DNA of 64,000 nt. It comes from Paraescarpia echinospica. Its lineage: Eukaryota > Annelida > Polychaeta > Sabellida > Siboglinidae. The notes beneath the pieces were generated by a model. It searched no databases. It had not been told where the DNA came from and worked only from the letters and a program-made list of their open reading frames with translations. The stretch is taken from NCBI GenBank assembly GCA_020002185.1, contig CM034538.1, forward strand, positions 3,192,773 to 3,256,772. Reading direction: 5' to 3'. This document shows positions 45,701 to 56,275 of this stretch, in pieces (the first letter of the stretch is position 1; every line of letters begins with the position of its first letter). The position numbers were made by a program, and so were the translations under genes.

Positions 45701-48464
45701 TCTTCCGGATAAGTTCATCTAGATCACAATCACAACAATATAAGTTAGTGTCATCAGCAAATAGAATATACTTAAATACATCCCAGGTATTACAAAGGTC
45801 GTTTATATACATAATAAATAGCTTTGGTCCTGAAATAGAGCCTTGTGGAACACCACAACCTACATCAAGTACCTCAGTGTCACAGTTATTATACTGAACA
45901 AATTCCTGTCTACGATCCAGATAGCTCACAATCCATTTACAAGCTGTACCACGTATACCATAAAAATGTAGTTTTTTTGTAAGTATATCATGATCAACAG
46001 TGTCAAATGCTTTTTTTAGATCAACAAATACGCCAATAGCATATTTTGTATGATCAAATGCACTGGTAATTTCTTCAACCAATTCCAGAAGAGCAAGAGA
46101 AGTTGATATGTTAGATCTAAAGCCAACTGGCCTGGACAAAGTACATCATACTTGTTTATGAATTGGTCCAGCCTGTCACTGTATAGTTTCTCTAGTATTT
46201 TTGAAAATTGTGGTAGCAATGAGATATGTCTGCAGTTTGTAAACACACCCTTTCTCTAGATTTACAAACTGGAACAACTTTGGCAATTTTCAATTTGCTA
46301 GGAAACACCCCTGTTTGAAAGGATACGTTGCATATATTATGACTAAATGGTTTTACAATATGAGTAATTATTTTCTTAATCATACTCATGTTAATGTCAT
46401 TACAATCTGTTGACATTTCTGTTTTGAAATGTTGAACAATTTCACAAGTATTCATAAATGGACACATTCCTTGCAGGTAATGAAATGTGCTTTGCGAGAT
46501 CAGGCCCAACATGTATAAAAAAAGTATTAAAATTCATTTGCTATATGTCTTGTCCGAAATAATTTTATTTTTCATAAAATATTCAGGATACAAAGATCTG
46601 TTAATTTGTTTGTTGATTACTGTTTAATAGTTTCCTTGACATTATTTCTTTGTTTCTCTAACAATGTGTTTTATCATTTTAACCAACCTGCGGTTATAAA
46701 GTATGACAATAGAAATATGTAGAATTAGCATAATTAAGTGCAGCTATGCATTTTACTACAAACATGGTTCGTGTATATACTGTTTATTCTTTTTTTGTTT
46801 TCAACAAAAAAGGTACACGTTTGGGTTTTTCAAATCTGAAATAAGAATAATGAATACAAACTGCAATACATTTTTTTTAGTATAAGTTAAAAAAACAATT
46901 GAAAAGACAGTGGATACACGGACCAAGCCTGTCGTGAGTATTGTTTATGTATGCAAAGACAGTAGATACACGGACCAAGTCTGTCATGAGTGCTGTATGT
47001 GTGTGCAGGCGACAGTAGGTAAACCAATGAAGCCTGTCATGAGTGCTGTGTGTGTGCAGGAGACAGTAGATACATGGACCAAGCCTGTCATGAATGCTGT
47101 TTGTGTGTGTGTGTGTGTGTGTGTGTTTGTGTGTGTGCAAGAGACAGTAGATACACGGACCAAGCCTGTCATGAGTGCTGTTTGTGTGTGTTTGTGTGTG
47201 TGCAAGAGACAGTAGATATACGGACCAAGCCTGTCATGAGTGCTGTTTGTGTGTGTTTGTGTGTGTGCAAGAGACAGTAGATATACGGACCAAGCCTGTC
47301 ATGAGTGCTGTTTGTGTGTGTGTGTGTTTGTGTGTGTGCAAGAGACAGTAGATACACGGACCAAGCCTGTCATGAGTGCTGTTTGTGTGTGTGTGTGTTT
47401 GTGTGTGTGCAAGAGACAGTAGATATACAGACCAAGCCTGTCATGAGTGCTGTTTGTGTGTGTGTGCAAGAGACAGTAGATATACGGACCAAGCCTGTCA
47501 TGAGTGCTGTTTGTGTGTGTGCAAGAGACAGTAGATATACGGACCAAGCCTGTCATGAGTGCTGTTTGTATGTGTTTGTGTGTGTGCAAGAGACAGTAGA
47601 TATACGGACCAAGCCTGTCATGAGTGCTGTTTGTGTGTGTGCAAGAGACAGTAGATATACGGACCAAGCCTGTCATGAGTGCTGTTTGTGTGTGTTTGTG
47701 TGTGTGCAAGAGACAGTAGATATACGGACCAAGCCTGTCATGAGTGCTGTTTGTGTGTGTTTGTGTGTGAGCAAGAGACAGTAGATACACGGACCAAGCC
47801 TGTCATGAGTGCTGTTTGTGTGTGTGCAAGAGACAGTAGATATACTGACCAAGCCTGTCATGAGTGCTGTTTGTGTGTGTTTGTGTGTGAGCAAGAGACA
47901 GTAGATACACGGACCAAGCCTGTCATGAGTGCTGTTTGTGTGTGTGCAAGAGACAGTAGATATACTGACCAAGCCTGTCATGAGTGCTGTTTGTGTGTGT
48001 TTGTGTGTGTGCAAGAGACAGTAGGTACACGGACCAAGCCTGTCATGAGTGCTGTTTGTGTGTGTTTGTGTGTGAGCAAGAGACAGTAGATACACGGACC
48101 AAGCCTGTCATGAGTGCTGTTTGTGTGTGTGCAAGAGACAGTAGATATACTGACCAAGCCTGTCATGAGTGCTGTTTGTGTGTGTTTGTGTGTGTGCAAG
48201 AGACAGTAGGTACACGGACCAAGCCTGTCATGAGTGCTGTTTGTGTGTAGGAGACTCAGCGACCCACCATTGAGGAGATGCTGCAGCATCCACTCATTGT
48301 GCCTAGACTCCCAGCCTCCAAGCTCCCGGGGCTGGAGAGACGAGGCTCTTCCACGGCCTCAAGGGAGGAGGGCTACTCGGCCCGGCTTGAGTCCCTGCGC
48401 AGGAATGAGGAGGTGTTGGTGGAGCGTCAGAGGGAACTACGACTCAAGGAGAAGGAACTAGAAA
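42635..48464 (+). CDS. NEK2: NEK2 kinase gene, kinase domain and start of coiled coil (C-terminus not found)
   Basis: NEK2 is a centrosomal Ser/Thr kinase that triggers centrosome separation at mitotic entry (family knowledge). Five coding exons (42654-42746, 43511-43728, 44369-44609, 44957-45166, 48251-48464) splice in frame by GT-AG to 325 codons. Visible kinase features are the glycine loop GSGSYG (residues 14-19), the ATP lysine in ILVWKELDYG (K36), catalytic HRDLKPAN (D140), DFG (D158) and the activation segment HDTSFAKTFVGTPYYMSPEQ. A basic/acidic helix (LESLRRNEEVLVERQRELRL) opens the coiled coil. The leucine zipper, phosphatase-binding and degradation motifs expected further on would lie in later exons beyond 48464, possibly past the CR1 elements. 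Exon 1 is preceded by acceptor TTTTTTACAG, implying a non-coding 5' exon. Confidence 0.93.
43511..43728 (+). CDS. NEK2: NEK2 second coding exon
   Basis: Acceptor CTCCTTGCCAG; donor GATGG|GTAAGG, phase 2. Encodes the N-lobe: ILVWKELDYGMMSDIEKQML, LLRELKHEHIVMYYDRIIDR and the hinge IIMEYCEGGDL. Confidence 0.95.
43945..44255 (-). mobile_element. SINE copy 2 in NEK2 intron 2, full length, minus
   Basis: Read on the minus strand it starts with a tRNA-like head: A box TGGCACAGTGGATAGAGCG and B box GGTTCGAATCC. A body follows with AAGTTCATTTACTC, GCATGGCTGAATGCTTCC, AGTCGAGATGGTGC and a tail with AAAGCGCTTTGAGCAGTCC. The B box is a perfect polymerase III element. Confidence 0.85.
44369..44609 (+). 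CDS. NEK2: NEK2 third coding exon
   Basis: Acceptor GACTATTGTAG, accepting phase 2; donor TCTCCT|GTAGGT, phase 0. Carries VLHRDLKPANVFLD, KIGDFGLARVLNHDTSFAKT and GTPYYMSP. Confidence 0.95.
44957..45166 (+). CDS. NEK2: NEK2 fourth coding exon
   Basis: Acceptor GGATGTTTGCAG|GAGCAA; donor GTGAAC|GTAAGT, phase 0. Encodes EQMNYMSYNEKSDVWSVGCL and the C-lobe helices to LLTVN. Confidence 0.95.
45490..46515 (-). mobile_element. LINE fragment antisense in NEK2 intron 4
   Basis: On the minus strand: FSHNICNVSFQTGVFPSKLK, GFRSNISTSLALLELVEEI, VDLKKAFDTVDHDIL, GVPQGSISGPKLFIMYINDL and LFADDTNLYCC, a Rex1/L2-like RT broken by frame changes near 46140 and 46250. The 3' end reads GAAATAAAGTTTCATTCATTCA, with a poly(A)-signal-like AATAAA and TTCA repeats. 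It is internally deleted after the palm. Confidence 0.82.
46901..48249 (+). repeat. Minisatellite of 55/65-base units filling the end of NEK2 intron 4
   Basis: About 21 units share GCAAGAGACAGTAGATATAC, then GGACCAAGCCTGTCATGAGT, then GCTG and a (TG)n run. From about 47200 the spacing is mostly 65 or 55 bases; the difference is one TGTGTTTGTG block. The last unit supplies the TGTGTGTAG acceptor of the next exon. Confidence 0.95.
48251..48464 (+). CDS. NEK2: NEK2 fifth coding exon
   Basis: Acceptor TTTGTGTGTAG|GAGACT inside minisatellite-derived sequence; donor GAAA|GTGGGT, phase 1. Encodes the end of the kinase fold (ETQRPTIEEMLQHPLIVPRL) and the first coiled-coil helix. Reading on past the donor gives only 27 more codons, so splicing is likely. 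Confidence 0.88.
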
Positions 48465-49139
48465 GTGGGTGGCTTAGTCGTTTGCATTTGATTTTTTTGT
48501 CCTTTGTTGTGCTTATCTTGAAGATGATTGAATTCTGCACAAGTTGATGCCAAATATACAAATTAACTTTTAAAGTAAAAGTGGGAAACACGAGACACTA
48601 TGTCTGGATGTGTTTGCATAGAATGCTATTGTTATGTATATCTACGAACTCTGTCAGTTGATATTGTCAACAACAACAACACTCATTCAAAACTTCCAAT
48701 GGAAAGTCTATATGAACAAATTCCCATAGGACACAGCAGATACTCTAACGAATCATTCTTCGAGGCTATATTTGGCGGAGATAGATCGTAGAAATTGGTG
48801 GTGCAGAAAAGTTGATGAACAAGTGGAATTACTGATTGATAAGTATTATTCTTGCCTTAATATCATTCATAAAGTTGCAATAAACATATATTAAGTAGCA
48901 GTTGTGCTTAAAGTTAGTTAGTTAAAGTATTTTAGAACACCTTAGTATAGTGAGTGATAATAGGGTAACTCACTTAGCCTTCGATAAGTTGTAAACAAGA
49001 TTTAACAAACCTGATTATGTGGTAGAATATATAGGAGATAAAGTAACAACCATCAAACTACTTACATAAGATAATATCTGTGTAAGCCAGTACTTGCTAG
49101 ATATTTTGATTAGGTAGCATTGTTGTTAAAATTAAGCAA
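48465..49139. other. NEK2 intron or downstream flank, unassigned
   Basis: No further NEK2 exon, poly(A) site or repeat family identified before CR1 copy D. Confidence 0.4.
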
Positions 49140-49356
49140 GGGCGATAGTCGGGCGGCGTAACCTAAATAAAGCTGCCTAACGTAACGTAATTGATTGTAT
49201 TTAAATTAGGTCACTACCGGTAATGTTAGCGTTCGTGTCAGGATAAATAGTCGGCTGTGTATTGAAATTTGTAACCTAAAGTGTGCTGTAGTACACAGGA
49301 AACAGTCTTTATAAAGACTAAGTTAGTTAAGTTATTAAATAAATTCTCATCGGGAT

Positions 49357-50577
49357 ATGGCGCCTTGCAAGCGGCAAGTCAAGGCAAAGCGACACTTGGT
49401 GTGTGATCACTGCCACAGCTGGGTAGATTTTGCATTGTCCGGCTGTGGGAAGTCATGGGCAGAAACCATGGAGGAAGGATTCACATTTCAGTGCATTGGG
49501 TGTTGGAAGGTGGAGTGTCTGCAGAAGGAGATAGTTAAGTTGACAGATATTGTGAAGGGAATGGAGATGGGAATTAGCAAGGAGGCAGGTCGAATGGAGA
49601 GAGACGACAGGGAGAGAGGTGAGAATACTGCAAGACTGAAGGAGAATAGCAGTGGCAAGAAAACTGAGGAAAGGAGATTGAGAGGAGGGAAGGTGATTGG
49701 AGGGGAAGAAATTGGAAAATCGACAACAGAAAACGTGACAAGCGTGAAGGTGACAGGGAAGAAAGTGACCGTAGAGAAGGAGGGAGGGAAGATGGGACGG
49801 GAGAGGAGAGAGGAAAAGGAGATGGGACGAAAGAAGAAGGGACGAAAGGAAGTGAGAGCAAATGTGATAGAAGAGAAGTCGATAAAAGGGACGCTGACAG
49901 GAGGAAAGGTGACAAGAGAAAAAGCGACAGGAAAGAATGGATCGGAAGAGAATGTGACAAGAGAGAAGACGACAGAGGGGAAAGACAACAACCAGACAGA
50001 TGCAAACCGAAGAAGGAGCTATTCTAAGGCAGTGATTGAGGGGGCAATGAGGAAAGAGAGGGTGTTTATGGGCGACTCCATTATGAGAAAGACGGACAAG
50101 ACACTGAGCGAGGGGAAGGACGTCGTTGTTTGTTTACCGGGGGCTAGGATTGAACATGTAACTGACAGGGTAGAGAAGGTATTGGGACATGGCAAAGGGG
50201 GGTCTATACTGGTACATGTAGGAACAAATAATGCAGACCGGGAGGGGACAACTGCGATAGTACAGAAGTATAGACAGTTAGTGAGGAAGCTAAAGAAGAC
50301 GAGAGTTGAACAGGTTATTCTGTCAGGAATTTTGCCAGTAACAGGAGGAAGGGGGGCAACGTATAGAAACTGCAAGAGGATGGCGATCAATGCACTAGTT
50401 GAGCAGATGTGTGAAGAAGAGGGGGTGGGATTCACAGATTTATGGGGATACTTTGTTGGGAGGGAAGATATGTACATGAGAGATGGCCTCCATCTTAGTG
50501 GAAAGGGGGCAGCAGTTTTCTCAGAGAACCTGCTGCAATCTGTTGACAGTGGGACAGGCTGCATCTATTTAAACTAG
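49357..50577 (+). CDS. CR1 ORF1 protein: PHD-like finger plus SGNH esterase
   Basis: Encodes 406 residues, open from ATG in MAPCKRQVKAK to CIYLN. An N-terminal treble-clef/PHD-like finger has C16-x2-C19, W22, C30 and C46-x2-C49. A charged, repeat-like linker (about 75-225, rich in Lys, Glu, Gly, Thr) follows. The SGNH-hydrolase domain (about 236-392) shows GDS with Ser241, GTNN at 289-292 and D376-x2-H379 in MRDGLHLSGKG. PHD plus esterase in CR1 ORF1 is a described combination (Kapitonov and Jurka). Its biochemical substrate is unknown. Strong purine bias on this strand creates long antisense open frames that are not genes. Confidence 0.9.
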   Translation: MAPCKRQVKAKRHLVCDHCHSWVDFALSGCGKSWAETMEEGFTFQCIGCWKVECLQKEIVKLTDIVKGMEMGISKEAGRMERDDRERGENTARLKENSSGKKTEERRLRGGKVIGGEEIGKSTTENVTSVKVTGKKVTVEKEGGKMGRERREEKEMGRKKKGRKEVRANVIEEKSIKGTLTGGKVTREKATGKNGSEENVTREKTTEGKDNNQTDANRRRSYSKAVIEGAMRKERVFMGDSIMRKTDKTLSEGKDVVVCLPGARIEHVTDRVEKVLGHGKGGSILVHVGTNNADREGTTAIVQKYRQLVRKLKKTRVEQVILSGILPVTGGRGATYRNCKRMAINALVEQMCEEEGVGFTDLWGYFVGREDMYMRDGLHLSGKGAAVFSENLLQSVDSGTGCIYLN

Positions 50578-50637
50578 ATTCGCAGGGGGGACTCACAGAA
50601 AAGCCTGAAAATGGAGGCATAGATAAAGACAGCACAA

Positions 50638-53222
50638 ATGAATAACAGTCTGGAAAACTCTTCTGAAGCTGGATATAAATGTGTTTGTTTAAATGCAAGG
50701 AGTATAGTATACAAAAGAAATGAACTAAACATTATGGTAGAAGATATTGACCCTCATATAATAGGTATAACCGGATCCTGGACCACCACCGATATATCAG
50801 ATGCTGAATTGGGACTGACAGGATATGTAATGTTTAGAAAAGATAGAATAGGAAGAAAGGGAGGTGGAGTTATTTTATATATTAAAGAATCTATTCAGGC
50901 TTATGAAATAAAATTAGACAGAGAAGCAGATTGCGAAGAAGCTGTTTGGTGTAATATAGTTACATGCAACTTAACGTTAACAGTTGAGTTAGTTTATCCG
51001 GGTGAGTGATTTGAGGCACTTGGTTTTCACAGACCGTTGGTGGTATTGCATCAGAATATACTGAGCCACCAAAGAATTAGCGATCACAACCAGATACATT
51101 TTACCATCAAAGTAAAATCAGAAAGGAATAGTAAAAAGCAGTATAGGAGAAATTTCCACAAAGGAAGGTATAAGGACATGAGGAAATATTTAGCAAAGAT
51201 AGACTGGAATAACACACTGAAAAATAAGACGGCAACAGAATGCTGGAATATATTAAAGAGTGAAATTAAGTGCATAGTCGATAAATTTGTACCCTTCAAA
51301 AACAAGGAAAACGGTCCAAAAAGAAACACTTATCGAAAGAAGCCATTAGAAAAATTAAGTACAAACAAATGATGTGGAAGTCATATAGATGTACTGGAAA
51401 TGATGAAGACTACAACAGTTATAAAGAAGCACTTAACAAAGCTACAGCTGAAATTAGAAATTCAAAGAGAAGCTATGAACAACAATTAGCTAGTAATATA
51501 AAACATGACAGCAAGAGTTTTTATGCGTATGTTCGAAGCAAACAGAAAGTTCAAGATAAAGGTCGGTCCTCTAGAGATAGTGCTGAAATATATAATATCA
51601 GAGAGTTCTTAATGGCAGAAGACCTGAATGAGTACTGGATTCAGTGTTTACCAGGAAGATATTAGTTCACTGCCAGAGGCTAAGTTCAAGGGGCAGATTC
51701 AGACTATTTAGGACGATTGGTGTAACCCCGGAAATGGTAGCTAAGAGAAATAAAGATTTATGAAGGATAATAAATCACCCACCAGGTGGATGGTATTCCA
51801 CCAAACTATAATGGAAATTGTGGCGAATAAGGTGCTTGCAACAGTTTTCAACGACATTAGAAGAGGTGGTTCTTTAGAATGGAAAAGGAAACAAACGATA
51901 TACCGTTATTCAAAAGTTTCGAAACAAGATAGGATAACTATAGACAGTGGGTTTTAACATCAGTGATTTTGTAAATTGATAGAAGACTAATTAAAAGAGA
52001 TCACATGGTGGTTACTCTTGTTAAACAAAACTTGATAAACCCATCTCAACATGGTTTTTTTAAAGCGAGGTCATGCTTAACAAATATGTTATGTTTTTTG
52101 GAAGACATCTCTAAATGGGTAGATGAGGGATCACCAGTAGATATCGTCTACTTAGATTTTCAAAAAGCTTTCGCAAAGTACCACATCAAAGATTACTGCT
52201 TAAGCTAAAGGCCCATGGCATAGGAAATGGTATAATAAACTGGATAGAACAATGGCTGATTGACAGAAGACAACGTGTAGTAGTTGATGGGGTGGCTTCA
52301 AACTGGAAATCGGTATTGAGTGGGGTACCACAGGGATCAGTATTAGGACCTATATTATTCTTAATATATATCAACGATTTGGATGATGAAATAACAAGCA
52401 AGGTGTTGAAATTTGCAGATGATACAAAAGTGTTTAGAAGGATTAAAAGTGATGGAGATAGACAGCATTTACAAGATGATCTTGACAGGTTGATCAAATG
52501 GTCTGAAAAGTGGCAAATGCTGTTCAATTTTGGGAACTGTAAATGCCTCCACACAGGACATGGGAACGAAGAGGTAGAATATACAATGGGGGGGGTACTG
52601 TACTAAGTAGTACTGAAAAAGAAAAGGACTTAGGGTTAACCATTAGTGCTGATGTGAAGGTTTCAGAGCAGTGCGGAATTGCAGCTTCAAAGGGAAATCA
52701 AATCCTTGGATTAATTAGGCGAAACATAACGTATAAGGAAAAAGAGCTAATAATACCGCTTTACAAAACAATAGTTAGGCCTCATTTAGAATATTGTATT
52801 CAAGCGTGGAGGCCGTATCGCAGGAAGGACATAGATATGCTAGAAAGAGTACAGAGGAGAGCAACTAAAATGATACAAAAACTGAGGGATCTTAGTTACG
52901 AAATACGCCTAAAAAATGCGGTTTAACAACACTAGAGACCAGGAGGTTGAGAGGAGATCAGATAGAAGTGTTTAAAATATTGAAGGGTTATGAAAATATT
53001 GATAGAAATATTTGTTTCTCAGTTAAGAAAGATAGAAGGACTAGAGGGCATGAACTTACATTAGCAAAGGAGCAGTGTAGATTAGATATAAGAAAGTTCT
53101 CATTCTCACAAAGGACTGTAAATGAATGGAACAGATTATCTGCTGATTGTGTGGGTGCTAGTAGCGTGAATATGTTTAAAAATAAAAGCGACACATACCT
53201 CAGACGGGCTGGATACACATAG
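50638..53222 (+). pseudogene. CR1 ORF2 (endonuclease-RT), decayed
   Basis: Endonuclease start (NIMVEDIDPHIIGITGSW, GGGVILYIKES) breaks at 51000. The linker is damaged by many single-base indels between 51540 and 52000. The RT is then recognisable (DFQKAF, LSGVPQGSVLGPILF, FADDTKVFRR, EKDLGLTIS) with a further frame change near 52190 and a last segment to 53222 ending YLRRAGYT. It cannot encode a working protein. Confidence 0.9.
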
Positions 53223-53529
53223 ATAAAAGGGTCGGACTCTCGATAAGCCAAAGGGTTTCCTTGTCCACCTGCAACCTAGAGTTAATTCTCTGGGTGGCAA
53301 TCTTGTTAAATCTTGTTAAATCTTGTTAATCAAGATTTACACAATTTCGCATGCGAAATTACGATTGTAGACCTATTGATTTATTACTTTACCATACAAA
53401 GCAATCAACGGACGACAAGAACGTGTACAAGGAAGCCAGGCGTATCGAGCGTTCAGCAAATGTTTATCTGTATGTAAACTGCTGCTGTGATATATTTGTC
53501 AATTTGTTTTTTAAGTATATTCACCCTGC

Positions 53530-55495
53530 TAGTAGATAGTACGATCAAAATAGTTACCAGAAACTCAACATTAAAAATAGGACTAGTTTGTCGTAGCCCT
53601 AACATACGAAAAGAGGATTACGTAAAATTGCACAATGCAATAAAGGAGATGAATAAAGGGGAATGTATTATAATGGGTGATTTTAATCACGGATATATTA
53701 ATTGGAAATCACTAGAGAGTGCTGGAGGTGATGACCAACAGTTTCTATTTCTAATACAGGACTGTTTCCTTACCCAACATGTTTTGGAACCAACCAGAGG
53801 TGGGAATGTGTTGGATTTAGTGTTCTCGTCTCAAAATTAATTAGTTAATAATGTTAAAATACATAAACCTTTGGGATCTATTGATCATAACCAGATCCAT
53901 TTTTGTATAAAAAGTACAATCAGGGAATCAGTATAAAAAGCGATGGAGGAGAAACTTTAATAAAGGCAAATATAAACAGATCAGAAAATATTTAGCACAC
54001 ATAGATTGGAATAACTTAATGAAGGACAAGACAGCAACAGAATGTTGGAGCATTTTGAAAGATGAAATTGAGGGCATTGTTGAAAGATTTGTTCCCCTAA
54101 AAAGCAAGGGAAACGATCTAGGAAGAAACACCTATCAAAAGAAGCTATACGAAAGGTTGTTTACAAACACATTATATGGAGAGTTTACAGAAACACTGGA
54201 ATTATAGAAGACTATAACAACTACAAAGAGGTCCTTAACATAGCTACAACCAAAATCAGAAAATCTAAACGAACTTTTGATAAAAAAATTGGCGAATGAT
54301 ATAACACATTATAGCAAGAGTTCATACGCATATGTAAGGAGTAAACAGAAGGTTCGAGATAAGGTTGGACCACTAGAAAACAGCGCAGGAATCGTAATAT
54401 CTGATGGGTTTCAAATAGCAGAGGCCCTGAATGAGTATTTCAGCACAGTGTTACCAGTTACTAAATTTGAGGGGGAAGAATCAAATCAATTAGGGCAGTT
54501 GTTTGTTATTCCTGAAATGATATCAAAGAAAATTAAGAAGATGAAAGAAAACGAATCACCTGGAGTTGACGGGATACGACCAACACTGCTTAAGGAAATT
54601 GTAGACCAAATCAGTACACCACTTGCTATATTCTTTAACTTGTCACTTAAAGAGGGAATCGTTCCACAAGAAAGGAAAGAAGCAAACATTACACCATTAT
54701 TTAAAAAGGGATCGAGGAGCAAGACAGATAATTACAGACCAGTGAGCTTAACATCAGTTTGATGCAAATTATTAGAAACGCTTATTAGAGACCACATGGT
54801 GGAATTCCTTGTAAAACACAAATTAATCAATTAATCTCAACATGGGTTCCTAAAAGCTAGGTCTTCTCTAACCAATCTCTCGTGTTTTTGAAGAAATTAT
54901 AAAGTGGGTAGATGATGGGTCACCAGTGGATGTTGTCTACTTATATTTTCAGAAAGCATTTGATAAAGTGCCACATCAAAGATTGTTACTTAAACTAAAA
55001 GCCTATGGTACAGGGGATGGTGTGATCAGTTGGATACCAACATGGTTGACAGACAGAAGACAGAGAGTAATGGAGAGGGGGATATTTCAAACTGGAAACC
55101 AGTTTTGAGTGTAGTGCCACAGGGGTCGGTGTTGAGACCTATATTATTCTTGATATATCTAAATGATTTGGATGATGACGTATCAAGCAAAGTACTGAAA
55201 TTCACAGACGATACAAAAGTGTTCAGAACAGTTGAAAGATAAACACACTTTACAGGATGATCTAGCCAAATTGGTCAAATGACCATAAATGACTGGAACA
55301 AATCATCTGATGATTGTGCTAATGCTAGCAGTGTGAATATGTTCAAAAATAAAATTGACAGCTATCTGGCGAGGGAGGGTTATACGTAGGTGGAAAATTG
55401 TTGGACTCGATAAGCCAATGGCTTCCTTGTCCGCATGCCGTCTGGAGCTTATTGTACTGGACGTCAATCTTGTTCAATGTTGTTAAAATTTACAC
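53530..55495 (+). mobile_element. CR1 LINE copy F, divergent subfamily
   Basis: It begins in the endonuclease (GLVCRSPNIRKEDYV, CIIMGDFNHGYINWKSLESA). The RT reads NESPGVDGIRPTLL and LKFTDDTKVF, where the usual FADD is FTDD. A deletion near 55270 joins the palm to the C-terminal tail (NDWNKSSDD...NMFKNKID). The tail CTCGATAAGCCAATGGCTTC shows kinship with copies A-E, but the codons differ throughout, so it is an older or separate lineage. Confidence 0.83.
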
Positions 55496-55500
55496 AAAAG

Positions 55501-55850
55501 CCAGGGGCGGATACAGAAAGCGAGTGTAGAGGGGGCATACAAACCTCCAAATGGTGTAGAGCATCTTTCGCTGCCACGCCGCCATCGCCACCGCTGGCTC
55601 GATTGTGATCGAAAGACGGGGTAGGGTGGAGGGTGGGGGGGGGGGGGGTGGTGGTGGTGAGGTGCTGTCGAAAAAATGTCGCCGCCGTGTCGACGTAACT
55701 TCATCTTATTGTAACATGAACGGGAGCACATGTCAAACGGTCGACGGGGGCATGGTCACGTGGGCCCATTCAAAAAGGTCTACGAGCACGCAAGATTACA
55801 AAGGTCTAGGGGGCACGTGCCCCAGGCCCCCCTTTGGATCCGCCTATGAA
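55501..55850 (+). mobile_element. MITE copy 3 (CAGGGGCGGATCC family), longest copy
   Basis: Starts CCAGGGGCGGATACAG and ends TTTGGATCCGCCTATG. The interior carries a run of Gs near 55635-55650, GTCACGTGGGCCCATTCAAA and the 14-base palindrome GGGGCACGTGCCCC. Short open frames on both strands are incidental. Confidence 0.75.
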
Positions 55851-55954
55851 AAGTGTACTAAAATTTAACATCTCCGGTGATTTAATGAAAGGTGCGGTTT
55901 GAGTCATCAGTGGTATTTGTGCAGTTGCAGGCAGCAATGCATCTGAAGTGGGCG

Positions 55955-56275
55955 CTGTGCCACATTAGCTAGAACATAGAAACGTCGATCGAGAGAACCC
56001 GGGTTCGAAGCCTGTGGTGCCGAATCAAACCTTGGCCAAGTTCGTTCACTCTACGTTGCGCCAGTACACTCGGTTGTAAGAGTATCTGTCTGCAGGCAGT
56101 GAGGGATATTTGTATACGGATAGTGTTTCCGCATTAACTGCAGCATGGCTGAATGCTTCCCAGAGAAGTCGAGATGGTATTCGATTGAACAGGTCTGCTG
56201 GGAGTGAAAGGTAAAGCGCTTTGAAAAAGTCATACGCACTGGATACAGCGCTATATAAGACATTACCTTTCTTTT
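55955..56275 (+). mobile_element. SINE copy 3, plus
   Basis: B box GGTTCGAAGCC at about 56000, then CAAGTTCGTTCACTCTACG, GCATGGCTGAATGCTTCCCA, AGTCGAGATGGT and a tail AAAGCGCTTTGAAAAAGTC ending with CAGCGCTATATAAGA. The A-box side of the head is diverged. Confidence 0.82.

Larger units (their letters stand above)
49140..53335 (+). mobile_element. CR1 LINE copy D, full length with intact ORF1
   Basis: Has a 5' untranslated region (49140-49356), an open ORF1 (49357-50577), a broken ORF2 (50638-53222), a 3' tail and a terminal repeat CTTGTTAAAT x3 ending near 53335. It gives the reference layout for the other copies. ORF2 has lost its endonuclease centre: at 50999 the frame leaves the family sequence and about 70 unrelated bases lead to SDHNQIHF at 51083. 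Confidence 0.93.

Noticed and set aside
46901..48249. Regular repeat-spacer look resembling a CRISPR array
   Set aside because: The whole unit is repeated, there are no unique spacers, and the locus is an animal intron.
47050..48289. Long open frames on both strands (Cys/Val-rich; His/Thr-rich)
   Set aside because: They are translations of the 55/65-base minisatellite, where two unit lengths sum to a multiple of three; the array is intronic.
48465..48547. Continuation of the NEK2 frame past 48464 to a stop at 48547
   Set aside because: The extra 27 codons are hydrophobic and unlike the coiled coil of the family; a usable donor at 48465 explains the end better.
49488..50564. Antisense frames of 140-180 residues opposite CR1 ORF1 (also at 4902-5488, 20861-21973 and 27818-28741)
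   Set aside because: ORF1 is strongly purine-rich, so its complement is pyrimidine-rich and lacks stops. Ser/Pro/Phe-rich products recur wherever ORF1 recurs.
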